Assembly: GCA_963925545.1 (NCBI GenBank) | Contig: CAWUSA010000014.1 | Location: 1 to 64,000, forward strand | Reading direction: 5' to 3' | From: TMED14 sp963925545 | GTDB lineage: Bacteria; Bacteroidota; Bacteroidia; Flavobacteriales; Schleiferiaceae | DNA: 64,000 nt | Shown: positions 7,820 to 16,821 of the stretch, piece by piece | Layout: each line of letters begins with the position of its first letter | Numbering within the stretch: position 1 is the first letter of the stretch | Notes under the pieces: model-generated | Database searches by the model: none | Told to the model about the DNA's origin: nothing | Seen by the model: the letters and a program-made list of their open reading frames with translations, nothing else | Made by a program: the position numbers and the translations under genes

Positions 7820-9056
7820 TCCCTTGCAACTGGTCGTTGCTCTGATTTGTTCTGCCTTTTTTTCAGGCATGGAAATCGCCTTCCTCAGTGCAAGTCGACT
7901 TCAACTAGAGGTTGACAGCAAGCGAGCTGGTAAAAAGGGTCGCGTGATTGCTCAATTTACTTCAAACCCAAACCGATTCATTGGCAGCATGTTGATGGGC
8001 AACACCCTTGCCTTGGTGTGGGTAGGGATGGTCGCTGCAAGGATGATGGATCCCTGGCTATCGCCTCACATGGGTGAAACCATGGTGTTGGTTGTTGAGA
8101 CATTGCTGTCAACCACAGTGGTGTTATTCGTTGCTGAATACCCCCCTAAAGCTTTTTTTCGGTCGCGATCTAATTCGTCCATACAGTCAATGGCCTGGTT
8201 GCTGAAGCTGGTTATGTTACTGCTCTGGCCCTTAGTTACAGTTTTGACTGCATTGAGTGCTTTCGTTCTAAGTCGCATGGGTCAGGATGTGGATGCCTTG
8301 TCTCGCCCCCATGTCTTTAGCAAATCAGATCTGGATCATTTCCTTGAGGAAGGGGCATCGGGTCCAGAGAATGAGCCTGAGGTTGAACTCTTCAAAAATG
8401 CCTTGGAGTTCGATGAGTGCAAGGTCAGATCCTGCGCGGTTCCCCGAACTGAAATTGAAGCAGTTTCTGATGACATTTCCCTTGAAGAGCTCAAAGACGC
8501 CTTCATGTCAACGGGTTACAGCAAGCTCGTGGTATACAAGGATTCCATTGATGATGCTTACGCCTATGTGCATGCCTTTGGTCTGTTCAAGCGTCCTTCA
8601 AGTTTGAAAGCGCTATTAACGCCTTTGACCTTCATGCCAGAAACACTGAGTGCGCAGGATGCATTCAAGGACTTGATCCGCGAGAAGCGAAGCATGGCCT
8701 TGGTGATTGACGAGCATGGAAGCCCCAGCGGTATGGTCACCTTGGAGGACATCATTGAAGAGATTTTTGGTGTGATTGACGATGAACATGACAAGGCAGA
8801 AGTGTTGGATGAAGAGATTTCTCCTGGTATTTGGCGATTGGATGGCGCATTGTCCATTGATGAGGTCAATGAGCGACTAGGGTTTGATTGGGTTGAGGAT
8901 GAGTCATACACCACAGTTGGAGGGTTTGTAGGCCACCATCTCGGTCGATTGCCGGCCTTGGACGACCTGTTAATCGTGGATGGATGGCGCATAGAAATTC
9001 ATGCCATGGGGGCACAAAGAATTGCCAGTGTAACTGCAAGCAAAAACAAGGTTTAA
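7812..9056 (+). CDS. CNNM/CBS-domain protein (hemolysin C / CorC family)
   Basis: The 414-residue protein belongs to the CNNM (DUF21) family, implicated in magnesium or other divalent cation transport. The N-terminal part has about four membrane segments, including SAFFSGMEIAF, a typical DUF21 signature, and NRFIGSMLMGN. Two CBS modules occupy roughly residues 185-310 (with EHGSPSGMVTLEDIIEEIFG). A C-terminal CorC/HlyC domain follows (VGGFVGHHLGRLP). I chose the ATG at 7812; upstream in-frame ATG 7740 falls inside the previous gene. It resembles GldE, a gliding-associated member, but the usual gld neighbours are absent, so I do not give that name. Confidence 0.88.
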   Translation: MSDPLQLVVALICSAFFSGMEIAFLSASRLQLEVDSKRAGKKGRVIAQFTSNPNRFIGSMLMGNTLALVWVGMVAARMMDPWLSPHMGETMVLVVETLLSTTVVLFVAEYPPKAFFRSRSNSSIQSMAWLLKLVMLLLWPLVTVLTALSAFVLSRMGQDVDALSRPHVFSKSDLDHFLEEGASGPENEPEVELFKNALEFDECKVRSCAVPRTEIEAVSDDISLEELKDAFMSTGYSKLVVYKDSIDDAYAYVHAFGLFKRPSSLKALLTPLTFMPETLSAQDAFKDLIREKRSMALVIDEHGSPSGMVTLEDIIEEIFGVIDDEHDKAEVLDEEISPGIWRLDGALSIDEVNERLGFDWVEDESYTTVGGFVGHHLGRLPALDDLLIVDGWRIEIHAMGAQRIASVTASKNKV

Positions 9057-9105
9057 GGACTTTCCCTTTGTATATTCGCATCCTTCATTTTACGACTTTA
9101 CAACT

Positions 9106-11187
9106 ATGGGACTGTTTGAAACTATCAGAAACCGGACCGGATTAATGGTCATTGTTATCGGTGGTGCGCTCTTCGCGTTCATCATGACAGAATTTTTAAG
9201 CTCGAGCTCAGTGCTCTTCAGTGGTGATCGCGATGCAATTGGCTACATCAACGGAGATAAGGTGAGTTACATCGAATTTTCCAAACGCATGGATCATTTG
9301 CGTGAGGGCAATCAGCAATTAGCCAACAGCTCCGTAGCGCAGATCTCTCAAGCGGTTTGGAATCAAGAATTGAACGATCGCATCATTGGTGCCTTGCTCG
9401 ACGACTTAGGTTTTGCCGTGAATGAGTCAGAATTGATGCAGGCTATTGCAGAAAACCCTAGCATTCAGGAGATGGAAGGCTTCAGAGACCCAAATACAGG
9501 CCTCTTTCAGATGACCTTGCTCAAGAATGCATTGGCCAATTTGCGCGACAACAAGGACCAATCAACTGAAGCTACAGATCAGTGGATCAATTGGATCAAT
9601 TTTGAAAACGATGTGCATCAAGAGCGATTGAGCAACAAGTTTTATGCAGCAGTTGGCGCGGGTCTTCGCATGCCAGCATCGTTGTTTCAGTTCAATGCCA
9701 ACCGCAATGCCGTTCAAGCAGTTGTTGACTATGCCGTGGCATCGGTTTCAAGCATACAAGACAGCGCCGTTGAAGTGACAGAAGCTGATTACCGCGCGGT
9801 GTACGACCAACGACGTGAGAATTTCAAGATTGATGGCGAAATGCGTGATGTGTTGTTTGCTTCATTCACTATTGAACCCAACGATGCAGATCGCAACCGC
9901 GTGATGGATGAATTAAATGCCATGCAGGCTGAGTTGATTGCTAGTGAGGAAGATTCCATGTTTGTCATGGCCAACAGTGATCAGCCGTTTGTTGATCGTT
10001 ACATCGCCTGGGATAATTTACCTACATACCTCAATGATGCAATGACTTCTCGCGAGGAGGGCTTTGTGGCTGGGCCAATTGCAATCAGCAAGGGCTTTGA
10101 ATTGGTGAAGGTGATGAACGCCGTCAACTTGCCAGACTCTGTGAAGGCAAAGCATGTACTGATTGCATTTGCTGGTGCGGAGCGTTCAAGTGCAACCCGT
10201 GCACCCGTTGAGGCACAAGCATTGGCAGATTCGCTTTTCAATGCCATCAAGGATGGATCTGTTTCATTCGCTGATGTCAATGATGAGTTCAATGATGACG
10301 TTGTTGCCCGCACACAAGGCGGCGATTTAGGTTGGTTCAAGTCTGGCGCCATGGCTAATGCCTTTGAAAACTATTGTTTCCGCAATGCCAGTGGTGATGT
10401 GGGCATGGTCTTCACACCCTTTGGTTTCCATATCGTTGAAATATCTAAGCAATCTGGATCAATTCCCTCTGTTCGATTGGCTCATGTGTACCGCATTGTT
10501 GATGTGAGCAAGGAAACCGAACAAGACATTTACACCCGAGCAGCCAATTTAGCGCAGGCCCTACAAAAGGGTGATGATAACTATGCCGCCGCAGCTGCAG
10601 CTGGTGTTGCCTTATTGCCAAACAGAAATATGACTGCAACGGATGACAACATGACTGGTCTTGGCGAATGCCGCCCTGTTGTGAAGTGGGCCTTTGAAAC
10701 TGGTCGTTCTCTCGGTGAGGTTGCAGTTGTCAACAATGCTTACCAGCAATATGTTGTGGTGAAACTGGATGCTATCTACCAAGATGATTTCAAGTCCATG
10801 GATGATGTGCGGCCTGAACTGGAGTTGCTAGCCACCAATCGCGCAAAGGTTCGCCTGCTGATGGAAGAATTAGAATCCCAAGACCAACCTGTATACAATC
10901 AAGCTACTGTTAGCTTGGCATCTCCATTCATTCAGGGCGCAGGCCGTGAATCCGCTATCATTGGCGGCATGGTTGCGCAAAAACTAGGCTATGAAAGTGG
11001 TGTGCTCCAAGGTGACAATGGTGCCTACCGTTACAAGGTGACCAATGTGATAGAAAATGCTGTCAATGCAGGCATTGGTGATGTGGCTGCTGAAAACAAT
11101 CGCCTCAGGGGCAATGCCCGTTCATTCTTGCTTCAAGCATTGATGAGCTCAGCAGATATTGAGGACTTGCGCGGCAAGTTCTTCTGA
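9106..11187 (+). CDS. ppiD: PpiD-type membrane-anchored peptidyl-prolyl isomerase
   Basis: This 693-residue periplasmic foldase begins with a short cytoplasmic tail and one membrane anchor (residues about 10-32). A SurA/PpiD N-terminal chaperone domain follows (about 40-220). A parvulin rotamase domain occupies about 345-450 and includes VKAKHVLIAF, QGGDLGWFKSGAM and FTPFGFHIVEI. A long C-terminal region follows. Such proteins help fold outer-membrane and secreted proteins. It lies 49 bases after the CNNM gene, with a weak TATATTCG box in the gap, and closes the envelope gene run. A decayed copy of bases near its 3' end lies about 215 bases downstream. Confidence 0.9.
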   Translation: MGLFETIRNRTGLMVIVIGGALFAFIMTEFLSSSSVLFSGDRDAIGYINGDKVSYIEFSKRMDHLREGNQQLANSSVAQISQAVWNQELNDRIIGALLDDLGFAVNESELMQAIAENPSIQEMEGFRDPNTGLFQMTLLKNALANLRDNKDQSTEATDQWINWINFENDVHQERLSNKFYAAVGAGLRMPASLFQFNANRNAVQAVVDYAVASVSSIQDSAVEVTEADYRAVYDQRRENFKIDGEMRDVLFASFTIEPNDADRNRVMDELNAMQAELIASEEDSMFVMANSDQPFVDRYIAWDNLPTYLNDAMTSREEGFVAGPIAISKGFELVKVMNAVNLPDSVKAKHVLIAFAGAERSSATRAPVEAQALADSLFNAIKDGSVSFADVNDEFNDDVVARTQGGDLGWFKSGAMANAFENYCFRNASGDVGMVFTPFGFHIVEISKQSGSIPSVRLAHVYRIVDVSKETEQDIYTRAANLAQALQKGDDNYAAAAAAGVALLPNRNMTATDDNMTGLGECRPVVKWAFETGRSLGEVAVVNNAYQQYVVVKLDAIYQDDFKSMDDVRPELELLATNRAKVRLLMEELESQDQPVYNQATVSLASPFIQGAGRESAIIGGMVAQKLGYESGVLQGDNGAYRYKVTNVIENAVNAGIGDVAAENNRLRGNARSFLLQALMSSADIEDLRGKFF

Positions 11188-11246
11188 GTACTATTGTCTA
11201 AAAACCTATCGGGGGTCATAAATCAACGCTGATTTAATTTCTGACA

Positions 11247-11303
11247 GTTACAAGGGTGAGCAATGTGCTGAAAAATGCCGTTAAAGCAGGCATTAGTGAT
11301 GTG
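11247..11303 (+). pseudogene. Decayed partial copy of the ppiD 3' end
   Basis: By hand alignment these 57 bases match 11030-11085 inside ppiD with eight substitutions and one single-base insertion. Translated after the insertion they read VSNVLKNAVKAGISDV, against VTNVIENAVNAGIGDV in the intact gene. There is no start codon and the frame soon loses similarity. It is best read as the remnant of a duplication or of a recombination event that brought in the proteorhodopsin segment. Confidence 0.75.
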
Positions 11304-11529
11304 ACCATTAAAACTTTGGCCCTGGGTATTGCTGATATACCGGAACTAAATCACACTCTTCTATACCCATTGATTTCTTATATGACCTCAGTGGGATCCC
11401 CGCTTATATGATTTAAATATTGATGGCAATTCCATCTAAACAAACATTCTTAAAAGCCCATTAATGCTTTAAGTCAATGCTTATTTAGTTTTCGAATAAA
11501 GTATTTATCAATATTGTTTAGACTTTAAC

Positions 11530-11537
11530 TATATTTG
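11530..11537 (+). promoter_or_regulatory. Promoter -7 box (TATATTTG) for proteorhodopsin
   Basis: TATATTTG matches TAnnTTTG exactly and lies 50 bases before the ATG. I find no TTTG at the usual -33 spacing, so either the upstream element is degenerate or another factor assists. Confidence 0.55.
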
Positions 11538-11587
11538 TTAAACAAAATGCGATTAATTCTATTCATTAACCTTAAATTATAATAATT

Positions 11588-12364
11588 ATGAACTTTTTAG
11601 ACATTTTTTTATCTGTTCCTTCTGAAGTATTAGAAGAACTAGTAGCAGAAACTAAAAAATTTAATCCCAATGACTTTGTTGGGTTTACATTTTTTACTGG
11701 ATATATGGCAATGTTTGCTGCATCCATTTTCTTCTTCTTTGAGCGAAGTCGAGTTCCTGACGAGTGGAAACTATCATTACTAATTTCCGCATTAATAACT
11801 GGTATTGCAGCTGTTCACTATTATTACATGAAGGATTTTTATATAGAGACAGGTGACACACCAGTCGTACTTCGATACATTGATTGGACTCTGACTGTAC
11901 CTTTAATGTGTGTTGAATTCTATCTTTTGACTAAAAAGGCTGGCGCTAAAATTGGCTTGCTATGGAAATTGATATATGCTTCAGTAGCTATGCTTGCGTT
12001 CGGATATATAGGAGAAGCATTCTACACTGAGCCATCAGATGTAATGATGTCATGGGTATTTGGAGCGATTTCCGGTGCTGCATATTTCTACATTGTATGG
12101 TTAGTATGGAAAGGTGAAGTTGCTCAATTAGCAGCTTCTGCTGGCGGAAAAGTTCAGAAAGCAGTAGGCTATCTTGCTAAATTCGTTGTTGTAGGTTGGG
12201 CTATTTACCCGCTTGGATATATCATTGGAACACCTGGTGGCCTTTTTGGCATTGACTTAGGTATTGATATGGAAGTAGATGTTTTCTACAACATTGCAGA
12301 TGCTATTAACAAAATTGGTTTTGGACTAGTTATTTATGCACTAGCTGTAAGTAAAGAGGACTAA
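11588..12364 (+). CDS. Proteorhodopsin, green-type light-driven proton pump
   Basis: The 258-residue seven-helix retinal protein shows the full proton-pump signature. His77 and Arg96 are present. Asp99 is the proton acceptor, Thr103 follows, and Glu110 is the proton donor, within RYIDWTLTVPLMCVEF. Lys242 (DAINKIGFG) binds retinal. Met107 stands at the colour-tuning site (position 105 in the reference protein), which is associated with green absorption. A Gly in helix E (WVFGAIS) may leave the lateral opening used by carotenoid antennae. The gene is visibly AT-richer than its neighbours and has its own promoter and terminator, suggesting acquisition by transfer. No blh retinal-forming dioxygenase or carotenoid genes are in the window. 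Confidence 0.97.
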   Translation: MNFLDIFLSVPSEVLEELVAETKKFNPNDFVGFTFFTGYMAMFAASIFFFFERSRVPDEWKLSLLISALITGIAAVHYYYMKDFYIETGDTPVVLRYIDWTLTVPLMCVEFYLLTKKAGAKIGLLWKLIYASVAMLAFGYIGEAFYTEPSDVMMSWVFGAISGAAYFYIVWLVWKGEVAQLAASAGGKVQKAVGYLAKFVVVGWAIYPLGYIIGTPGGLFGIDLGIDMEVDVFYNIADAINKIGFGLVIYALAVSKED

Positions 12365-12390
12365 TAGCATATTCCAAATATTTTATATTG

Positions 12391-12423
12391 AAAGGGCCTG
12401 TGCATAGCACGGGCCTTTTTTTT
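12391..12423 (+). terminator. Rho-independent terminator after proteorhodopsin
   Basis: A 12-pair stem (AAGGGCCTGTGC with GCACGGGCCTTT, loop ATA, one G-T pair in the core) runs into eight T residues. The T run touches the stop codon of the convergent rodA gene, so the hairpin may also serve rodA. Confidence 0.88.
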
Positions 12424-13702
12424 AAGAAAGAGTTTGCCATCGAAAGGCATCCAGCCGCAGAAAGATAAAAATCATTAGGGTAAAGGCCCACAATGATGAG
12501 CCACCATAACTAAAAAGGGGCAGCGGAATGCCAATCACAGGCATGAGACCTAAGGTCATGCCGATGTTGACCACATAATGCACCAATAGGATGCTTGCAA
12601 TGCACATCCCAAACACCCTGGCAAAGGTTTGTTTCTGTCTAGCAGCTAAGACCACCATGCGGGCAATCAGGATGGTGTAAGTCAACAACAGAAGCATGGC
12701 GCCTATGAAGCCCCACTCTTCACCCACGGTTGTGAAAATGTAGTCTGTGCTTTGTTCGGGCACAAATTTCAGCTTGGTCTGACTGCCTTGATTGAATCCC
12801 TGTCCAGTCCATCCGCCAGATCCAATGGCGATCAGTGATTGGGCTGTTTGGTAGCCCACGGCACCAGAGTCATCCACTTGGCCTAATAGCAGCTTGATCC
12901 GGATTTGTTGATGGGGTTTCAGCACATTGTCAAAGGCTGTTTGTACACCCATAGCAAACACAACAGCAAGCATGGTAGATGCAATAGCTGGGTGCTTGAT
13001 CCACTGCATGCCCTTGAGTCGTTTCTTTGCGTGGGACCAAAGCATGGCCACAGTGGCAACTGCGATGATGCCAATGATGACCTGGTTAATGGGGAAGGCC
13101 AGCGCTAAAACTCCCAGCACCAAAGATCCAATCCCCATGTACATCAAGTAACCAGGTAGGCCTTCAATGTAAAGGGCCATCAAAAACGCAGTAAACACCA
13201 AGGCAGAGCCCGCATCGGGTTGTGCAAGCACTAAGGCCATTGGCAAGAGCACCACAGCGACTGGCTTGATTCTAGCAGACCATGTTGTCAGATTTGCATC
13301 CCTTTGGCCCATCAAATTGGCCAACATGATCGCTGTGCCAAGTTTAGCAAATTCAGCTGGTTGCAGTCCAATGCCACCAATGTTTAGCCAACTCTTGTTG
13401 CCGCCAACCTCGACACCCCAAATCAGAACAGCGATCAGCAGAAGGATGCTGACAGCATAGATCAATGAGCTGAGTAGGGGGTAGATTCTTGCATCGCTCA
13501 ATAAAATGAGAAGAATGAGTAAGCAACCCATGCCAATGAATACCAATTGACGACCTGCTTCATTGCCCCAATCCCAACCATAGCCCATCAAATCAGGGTT
13601 GGAAGCAGCGTAGATGTTGACCCATCCAAAACATAGCAGCAACACATAGCAGATCAGCACTGTCCGATCCAATTTGCCAAAAAATGAGGATTGGATGCGC
13701 AT
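12422..13702 (-). CDS. rodA: Rod-shape SEDS glycosyltransferase RodA
   Basis: RodA polymerises peptidoglycan glycan strands from lipid II with its partner PBP2. The 426-residue product has about ten membrane helices, with conserved QPAEFAKL (114-121) and QPDAGSALV (161-169). The C-terminal part has the FSYGGSS motif of the SEDS family. Its ATG overlaps the TGA of the PBP2 gene (TGATG), so translation is probably coupled. It is the last gene of the purH-mreBCD-mrdA-rodA run. Confidence 0.95.
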   Translation of the reverse strand: MRIQSSFFGKLDRTVLICYVLLLCFGWVNIYAASNPDLMGYGWDWGNEAGRQLVFIGMGCLLILLILLSDARIYPLLSSLIYAVSILLLIAVLIWGVEVGGNKSWLNIGGIGLQPAEFAKLGTAIMLANLMGQRDANLTTWSARIKPVAVVLLPMALVLAQPDAGSALVFTAFLMALYIEGLPGYLMYMGIGSLVLGVLALAFPINQVIIGIIAVATVAMLWSHAKKRLKGMQWIKHPAIASTMLAVVFAMGVQTAFDNVLKPHQQIRIKLLLGQVDDSGAVGYQTAQSLIAIGSGGWTGQGFNQGSQTKLKFVPEQSTDYIFTTVGEEWGFIGAMLLLLTYTILIARMVVLAARQKQTFARVFGMCIASILLVHYVVNIGMTLGLMPVIGIPLPLFSYGGSSLWAFTLMIFIFLRLDAFRWQTLS

Positions 13703-15534
13703 CAGAATTCAGAAGTCAAGAGTGTGTTCACGGTTTCTACTTGGTATTCCTCTAAGAGTGAGCCTTGCGTCATGCGTTCCAACAATCGTGGCCGACTGAT
13801 GCTGTCTGTCACATAGGCCTCCATCAATAGGCTGCCAATGGGGGCTGCCCACCGGGACCCCCAATAACCATTTTCCACAATGACAGCCACAGCAATGACG
13901 GGGTTTTCAATGGGAACGAAGCCGATGAAAATGGAATGGTCTTGTCCATGGGGATTTTCAGCTGTGCCTGTTTTGCCAGCCATACTCAGGTGATCAATGG
14001 CGGATGAACGTGAGGTACCCGTTAGGAAAACATCGGCCATGCCTTGAATGACTGCTTTGAAATGCTTGTGATCGATGCTGGTTTCATGCCGTTCAAAAGT
14101 CAAACTTGAATCATTGATGGCTGTGACCATGTGAGGCGTAATCCAGTACCCTCTGTTCGCGATGGCTGCTGTCATGTTGGCCAATTGAATGGGTGTGGTC
14201 ACTAACTCACCCTGCCCAATAGCCAATGAGATAACAGTGGGAGCCTTCCATCGACGCTTGCCATGCATGGCGTCGTAATACGCAGCCGTTGGCACCCTAC
14301 CCTTGCGACCTGTAGGGAAGTCCACGCCAAGGAAATTCCCCAGGCCAAAGCTTTCCACATGGTGCCTCCATACCTCAAAGCCATCGTAAGCATTGGCTTG
14401 CGTTTCAATGGTTCGCTTGAGCAATTGGCAATAGTAGTTGTTGCAGCTCAACGAAATGGACTCCCTGAGATTGAAGGTTCCACCACCACAGTGACAGGCC
14501 ACATGCAAGGCGCCGTGATGAAAGCCATCGTGACAAGTCATGGTGGTTTGCGGGGTTGCTGCGCCAACCTGCAATGCAATCAAGGCATTGATCACTTTGA
14601 ACGGTGATCCAGGCGGGTATTCAGCCAGTAAGGCGCGATTGTACAATGGTTTGTTCAGGCTGTCAAAGGCCAGTCGGTTGTAATTGGCATTGCGATGCCT
14701 GCCAACCAAAGCGTTGGGGTCAAAGGTTGGCGCAGAAAGCATGGTTAAAATCTCACCGCTCTTTGGGTCGATTGCGACGACACTGCCACGTTTTCCAGCC
14801 ATCATTTGTTCTGCCAAGGCTTGCAAGCCAGCATCCAAGCCTAGGGTCAATGTTTGCCCTGGCTGGGCGGGCGTATCATAGGCCCCGTCCATGAATGAGC
14901 CCTTGTCTCGATTCAGGTTATCAACCGTGATGTATGCGTTGCCGACCAGACCTCTTAGGTTGGATTCATATTGGCCTTCAATGCCAGAAATACCAATGTT
15001 GTCGCCCAACCTGTACTGTGGTTTTTTCTGCAGCCAATAGTCATTCACTTCATTGACATAGCCAATAACATTGGCACCTAACTTGCTCGGGTAGTCTCTG
15101 AGAAGACGTTTTTTCACACTAAATCCTGGGTGCAGGTGAAGGCTTTCTTGAATTTGAGCCATTTGGCGCTCAGTGACCCCTCGCAGTACTGTGCTGGGTT
15201 TTATGGATGAGTATGATTTAGCCTTGCCAAGTGCCTTGCTCAATTGACTGAGGGGGATAGTCAACCACTGCGCAGTTGATGCGCTGTCCATGGCTTTGAG
15301 CAAATTGGGTGTGGCCATGATGTCATAAGCTACTTGGTTGGAAGCCAGTAACAGGCCATGGCGATCATGGATCAACCCCCTTGGGGCATCCACCCGAACA
15401 ACGCGATGTGCGTTGTGCTGAGCATCTTGTTGGTAGCGGTCATCCCACACTTGAATGTTGAATAGTCGGAGGCAAAAAATCAGGGTAGATCCCAGTAAAA
15501 TCAAAAGGGGTAAGGCAATGCGTGAATGCTTCAC
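13702..15534 (-). CDS. mrdA: Penicillin-binding protein 2 (elongasome transpeptidase)
   Basis: This transpeptidase cross-links peptidoglycan during side-wall growth. The 610-residue protein has one N-terminal membrane anchor (about 7-26), a PBP dimerisation domain (about 45-200) and a transpeptidase domain. The active-site motifs are intact: SPFK with Ser310, SCN at 363-365 and KTGT at 521-524. It lies between mreD and rodA, which encodes its SEDS partner. The residues around SCN include an unusual cluster of cysteines and histidines (CHCGGG nearby). Confidence 0.95.
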   Translation of the reverse strand: MKHSRIALPLLILLGSTLIFCLRLFNIQVWDDRYQQDAQHNAHRVVRVDAPRGLIHDRHGLLLASNQVAYDIMATPNLLKAMDSASTAQWLTIPLSQLSKALGKAKSYSSIKPSTVLRGVTERQMAQIQESLHLHPGFSVKKRLLRDYPSKLGANVIGYVNEVNDYWLQKKPQYRLGDNIGISGIEGQYESNLRGLVGNAYITVDNLNRDKGSFMDGAYDTPAQPGQTLTLGLDAGLQALAEQMMAGKRGSVVAIDPKSGEILTMLSAPTFDPNALVGRHRNANYNRLAFDSLNKPLYNRALLAEYPPGSPFKVINALIALQVGAATPQTTMTCHDGFHHGALHVACHCGGGTFNLRESISLSCNNYYCQLLKRTIETQANAYDGFEVWRHHVESFGLGNFLGVDFPTGRKGRVPTAAYYDAMHGKRRWKAPTVISLAIGQGELVTTPIQLANMTAAIANRGYWITPHMVTAINDSSLTFERHETSIDHKHFKAVIQGMADVFLTGTSRSSAIDHLSMAGKTGTAENPHGQDHSIFIGFVPIENPVIAVAVIVENGYWGSRWAAPIGSLLMEAYVTDSISRPRLLERMTQGSLLEEYQVETVNTLLTSEF

Positions 15535-15535
15535 A

Positions 15536-16039
15536 TCAATCTTGTGAAGGGATGAATGCAGCCAATGAAGTGAGGGCTAACCCGGTTGCAAGGCTGGAAA
15601 GCAGCGCGCGGTAAAGCCAGTCCATCATGAAATTCAAGCTGATGCTGCCCCAGAAAAAGAGCCAAATGTGATGCACTGCAATGGTAGCCAGGGCATAGGT
15701 GAGCCATTTACCCAACCCGATGTCTGCTATCCCAAATGCAAGGTCTTCTTCCTCTGCACGAGGAAGAACCAAACCCAATAAACGTGGCCTCATGGCTGCC
15801 ATCAAGGTGCAGGCCATCAAATGCAAGCCGCCACTGAGGTAATGGAAATCCATGAAGGCACCAAGCACAGTGGCCACAGCCACATGAGCCCATACGGGCC
15901 ATCTAGCAGGGGCTGAAATAATGATGCCTACATAGATGTATGGGTTCAAGTAGCCATAAACCTGCAAGTGGTCCAGCACAAGGAACTGGAATGCAAGCAT
16001 GGCAATGGACCAGGCAAACCATTGATCCCAGCGCTTCAT
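15536..16039 (-). CDS. mreD: Rod-shape-determining protein MreD
   Basis: MreD is an integral membrane component of the elongasome that links MreC to PBP2 and RodA. The 167-residue product has five or six hydrophobic helices and little else. The identification rests on size, topology and position between mreC and mrdA, because MreD sequences diverge strongly. It overlaps the end of mreC by four bases. Confidence 0.85.
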   Translation of the reverse strand: MKRWDQWFAWSIAMLAFQFLVLDHLQVYGYLNPYIYVGIIISAPARWPVWAHVAVATVLGAFMDFHYLSGGLHLMACTLMAAMRPRLLGLVLPRAEEEDLAFGIADIGLGKWLTYALATIAVHHIWLFFWGSISLNFMMDWLYRALLSSLATGLALTSLAAFIPSQD

Positions 16040-16818
16040 GGTTGAGAAAGGTTTTGTCGTTCATCTTGCTGCGGCATATTCACAACATAAGCTGGCTGCA
16101 GGCGACTGAAGTCATGGAGCAGGGCGATGTATGCATACTGTGTCATTTGGCTGGAGTCAACCATCACCTTGTCAATGATGCCAATAGGCCAGTTGTTTGG
16201 GAAAATGGCAGAGCGCCCGTCACTAACAACGGTGTCACCTATTTGTAATGGTGCTTGAATGCCAACATGCTCCCAGGTGGCTCTCTGTGCGTTGCGGCCA
16301 ACCCATCGAACGGTTCCAAAGTGGCCACTAGCCATGGAGGCAGCTGAAATGCGTGAATCTGCATCAATGATTGGCATGATACGAGCATAGTGATCAGATA
16401 CCCGGGTGACCACGCCAACAACTCCTTGGGTAGAGATGACCCCTTGTCCTGCCTTGACGCCGTCCAAGCTGCCTTTGTTGAAAAGCATGTGATTGTGAGG
16501 TAAATTGGTTTGACCAAACACCAGGCGCCCAGGAATCCACTCAGTGGGCTCTTCGCCGGTTTGGCTGCTGTCAGCTGCATGGGATTTGAGTTCGGCATTT
16601 TCTAGCGCAAGCAGCTCCATGTCATCAGCTAGATTGAAGTACCATTTCCAACCATTGACATTGGCTATCCAAGCAGCTTGTGCGGACAGTCGAGTTGACC
16701 AAAATTTGCTGTGATGCCATTGCGATTGTGCCGCAGTCATCCCTATGCCAAACAGCTGTAGAGTCACCAAGGCAATGCCCATGCGATATCGGTAAAAAAA
16801 CCGCAGGATATTCTGCAT
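16036..16818 (-). CDS. mreC: Rod-shape-determining protein MreC
   Basis: MreC is a bitopic periplasmic scaffold that activates PBP2-RodA. The 260-residue protein has an N-terminal membrane helix (about 12-31), a short coiled-coil region (about 65-85) and the two-lobed beta domain. Recognisable stretches include GVVGVVTRVSDHYARIMPIID and VVSDGRSAIFPNNWPIG. It sits directly after mreB, three bases apart. Confidence 0.93.
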   Translation of the reverse strand: MQNILRFFYRYRMGIALVTLQLFGIGMTAAQSQWHHSKFWSTRLSAQAAWIANVNGWKWYFNLADDMELLALENAELKSHAADSSQTGEEPTEWIPGRLVFGQTNLPHNHMLFNKGSLDGVKAGQGVISTQGVVGVVTRVSDHYARIMPIIDADSRISAASMASGHFGTVRWVGRNAQRATWEHVGIQAPLQIGDTVVSDGRSAIFPNNWPIGIIDKVMVDSSQMTQYAYIALLHDFSRLQPAYVVNMPQQDERQNLSQP

Positions 16819-16821
16819 GGC

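Larger units (their letters stand above)
11188..11587 (+). other. 400-base gene-free stretch before proteorhodopsin
   Basis: This AT-rich stretch holds no intact gene. It contains a short inverted repeat TAAATCA-ACGC-TGATTTA at 11219-11236 that could be a weak terminator for ppiD, a decayed repeat of the ppiD 3' end at 11247-11303, and a promoter box at 11530-11537 for proteorhodopsin. The rest shows nothing I can name. Its base composition matches the proteorhodopsin gene rather than the surrounding chromosome. Confidence 0.7.

Noticed and set aside
7812..9056. Naming the CNNM/CBS protein GldE, a gliding motility protein
   Set aside because: The domain order fits, but the usual gldD neighbourhood is absent and related paralogs have the same domains.
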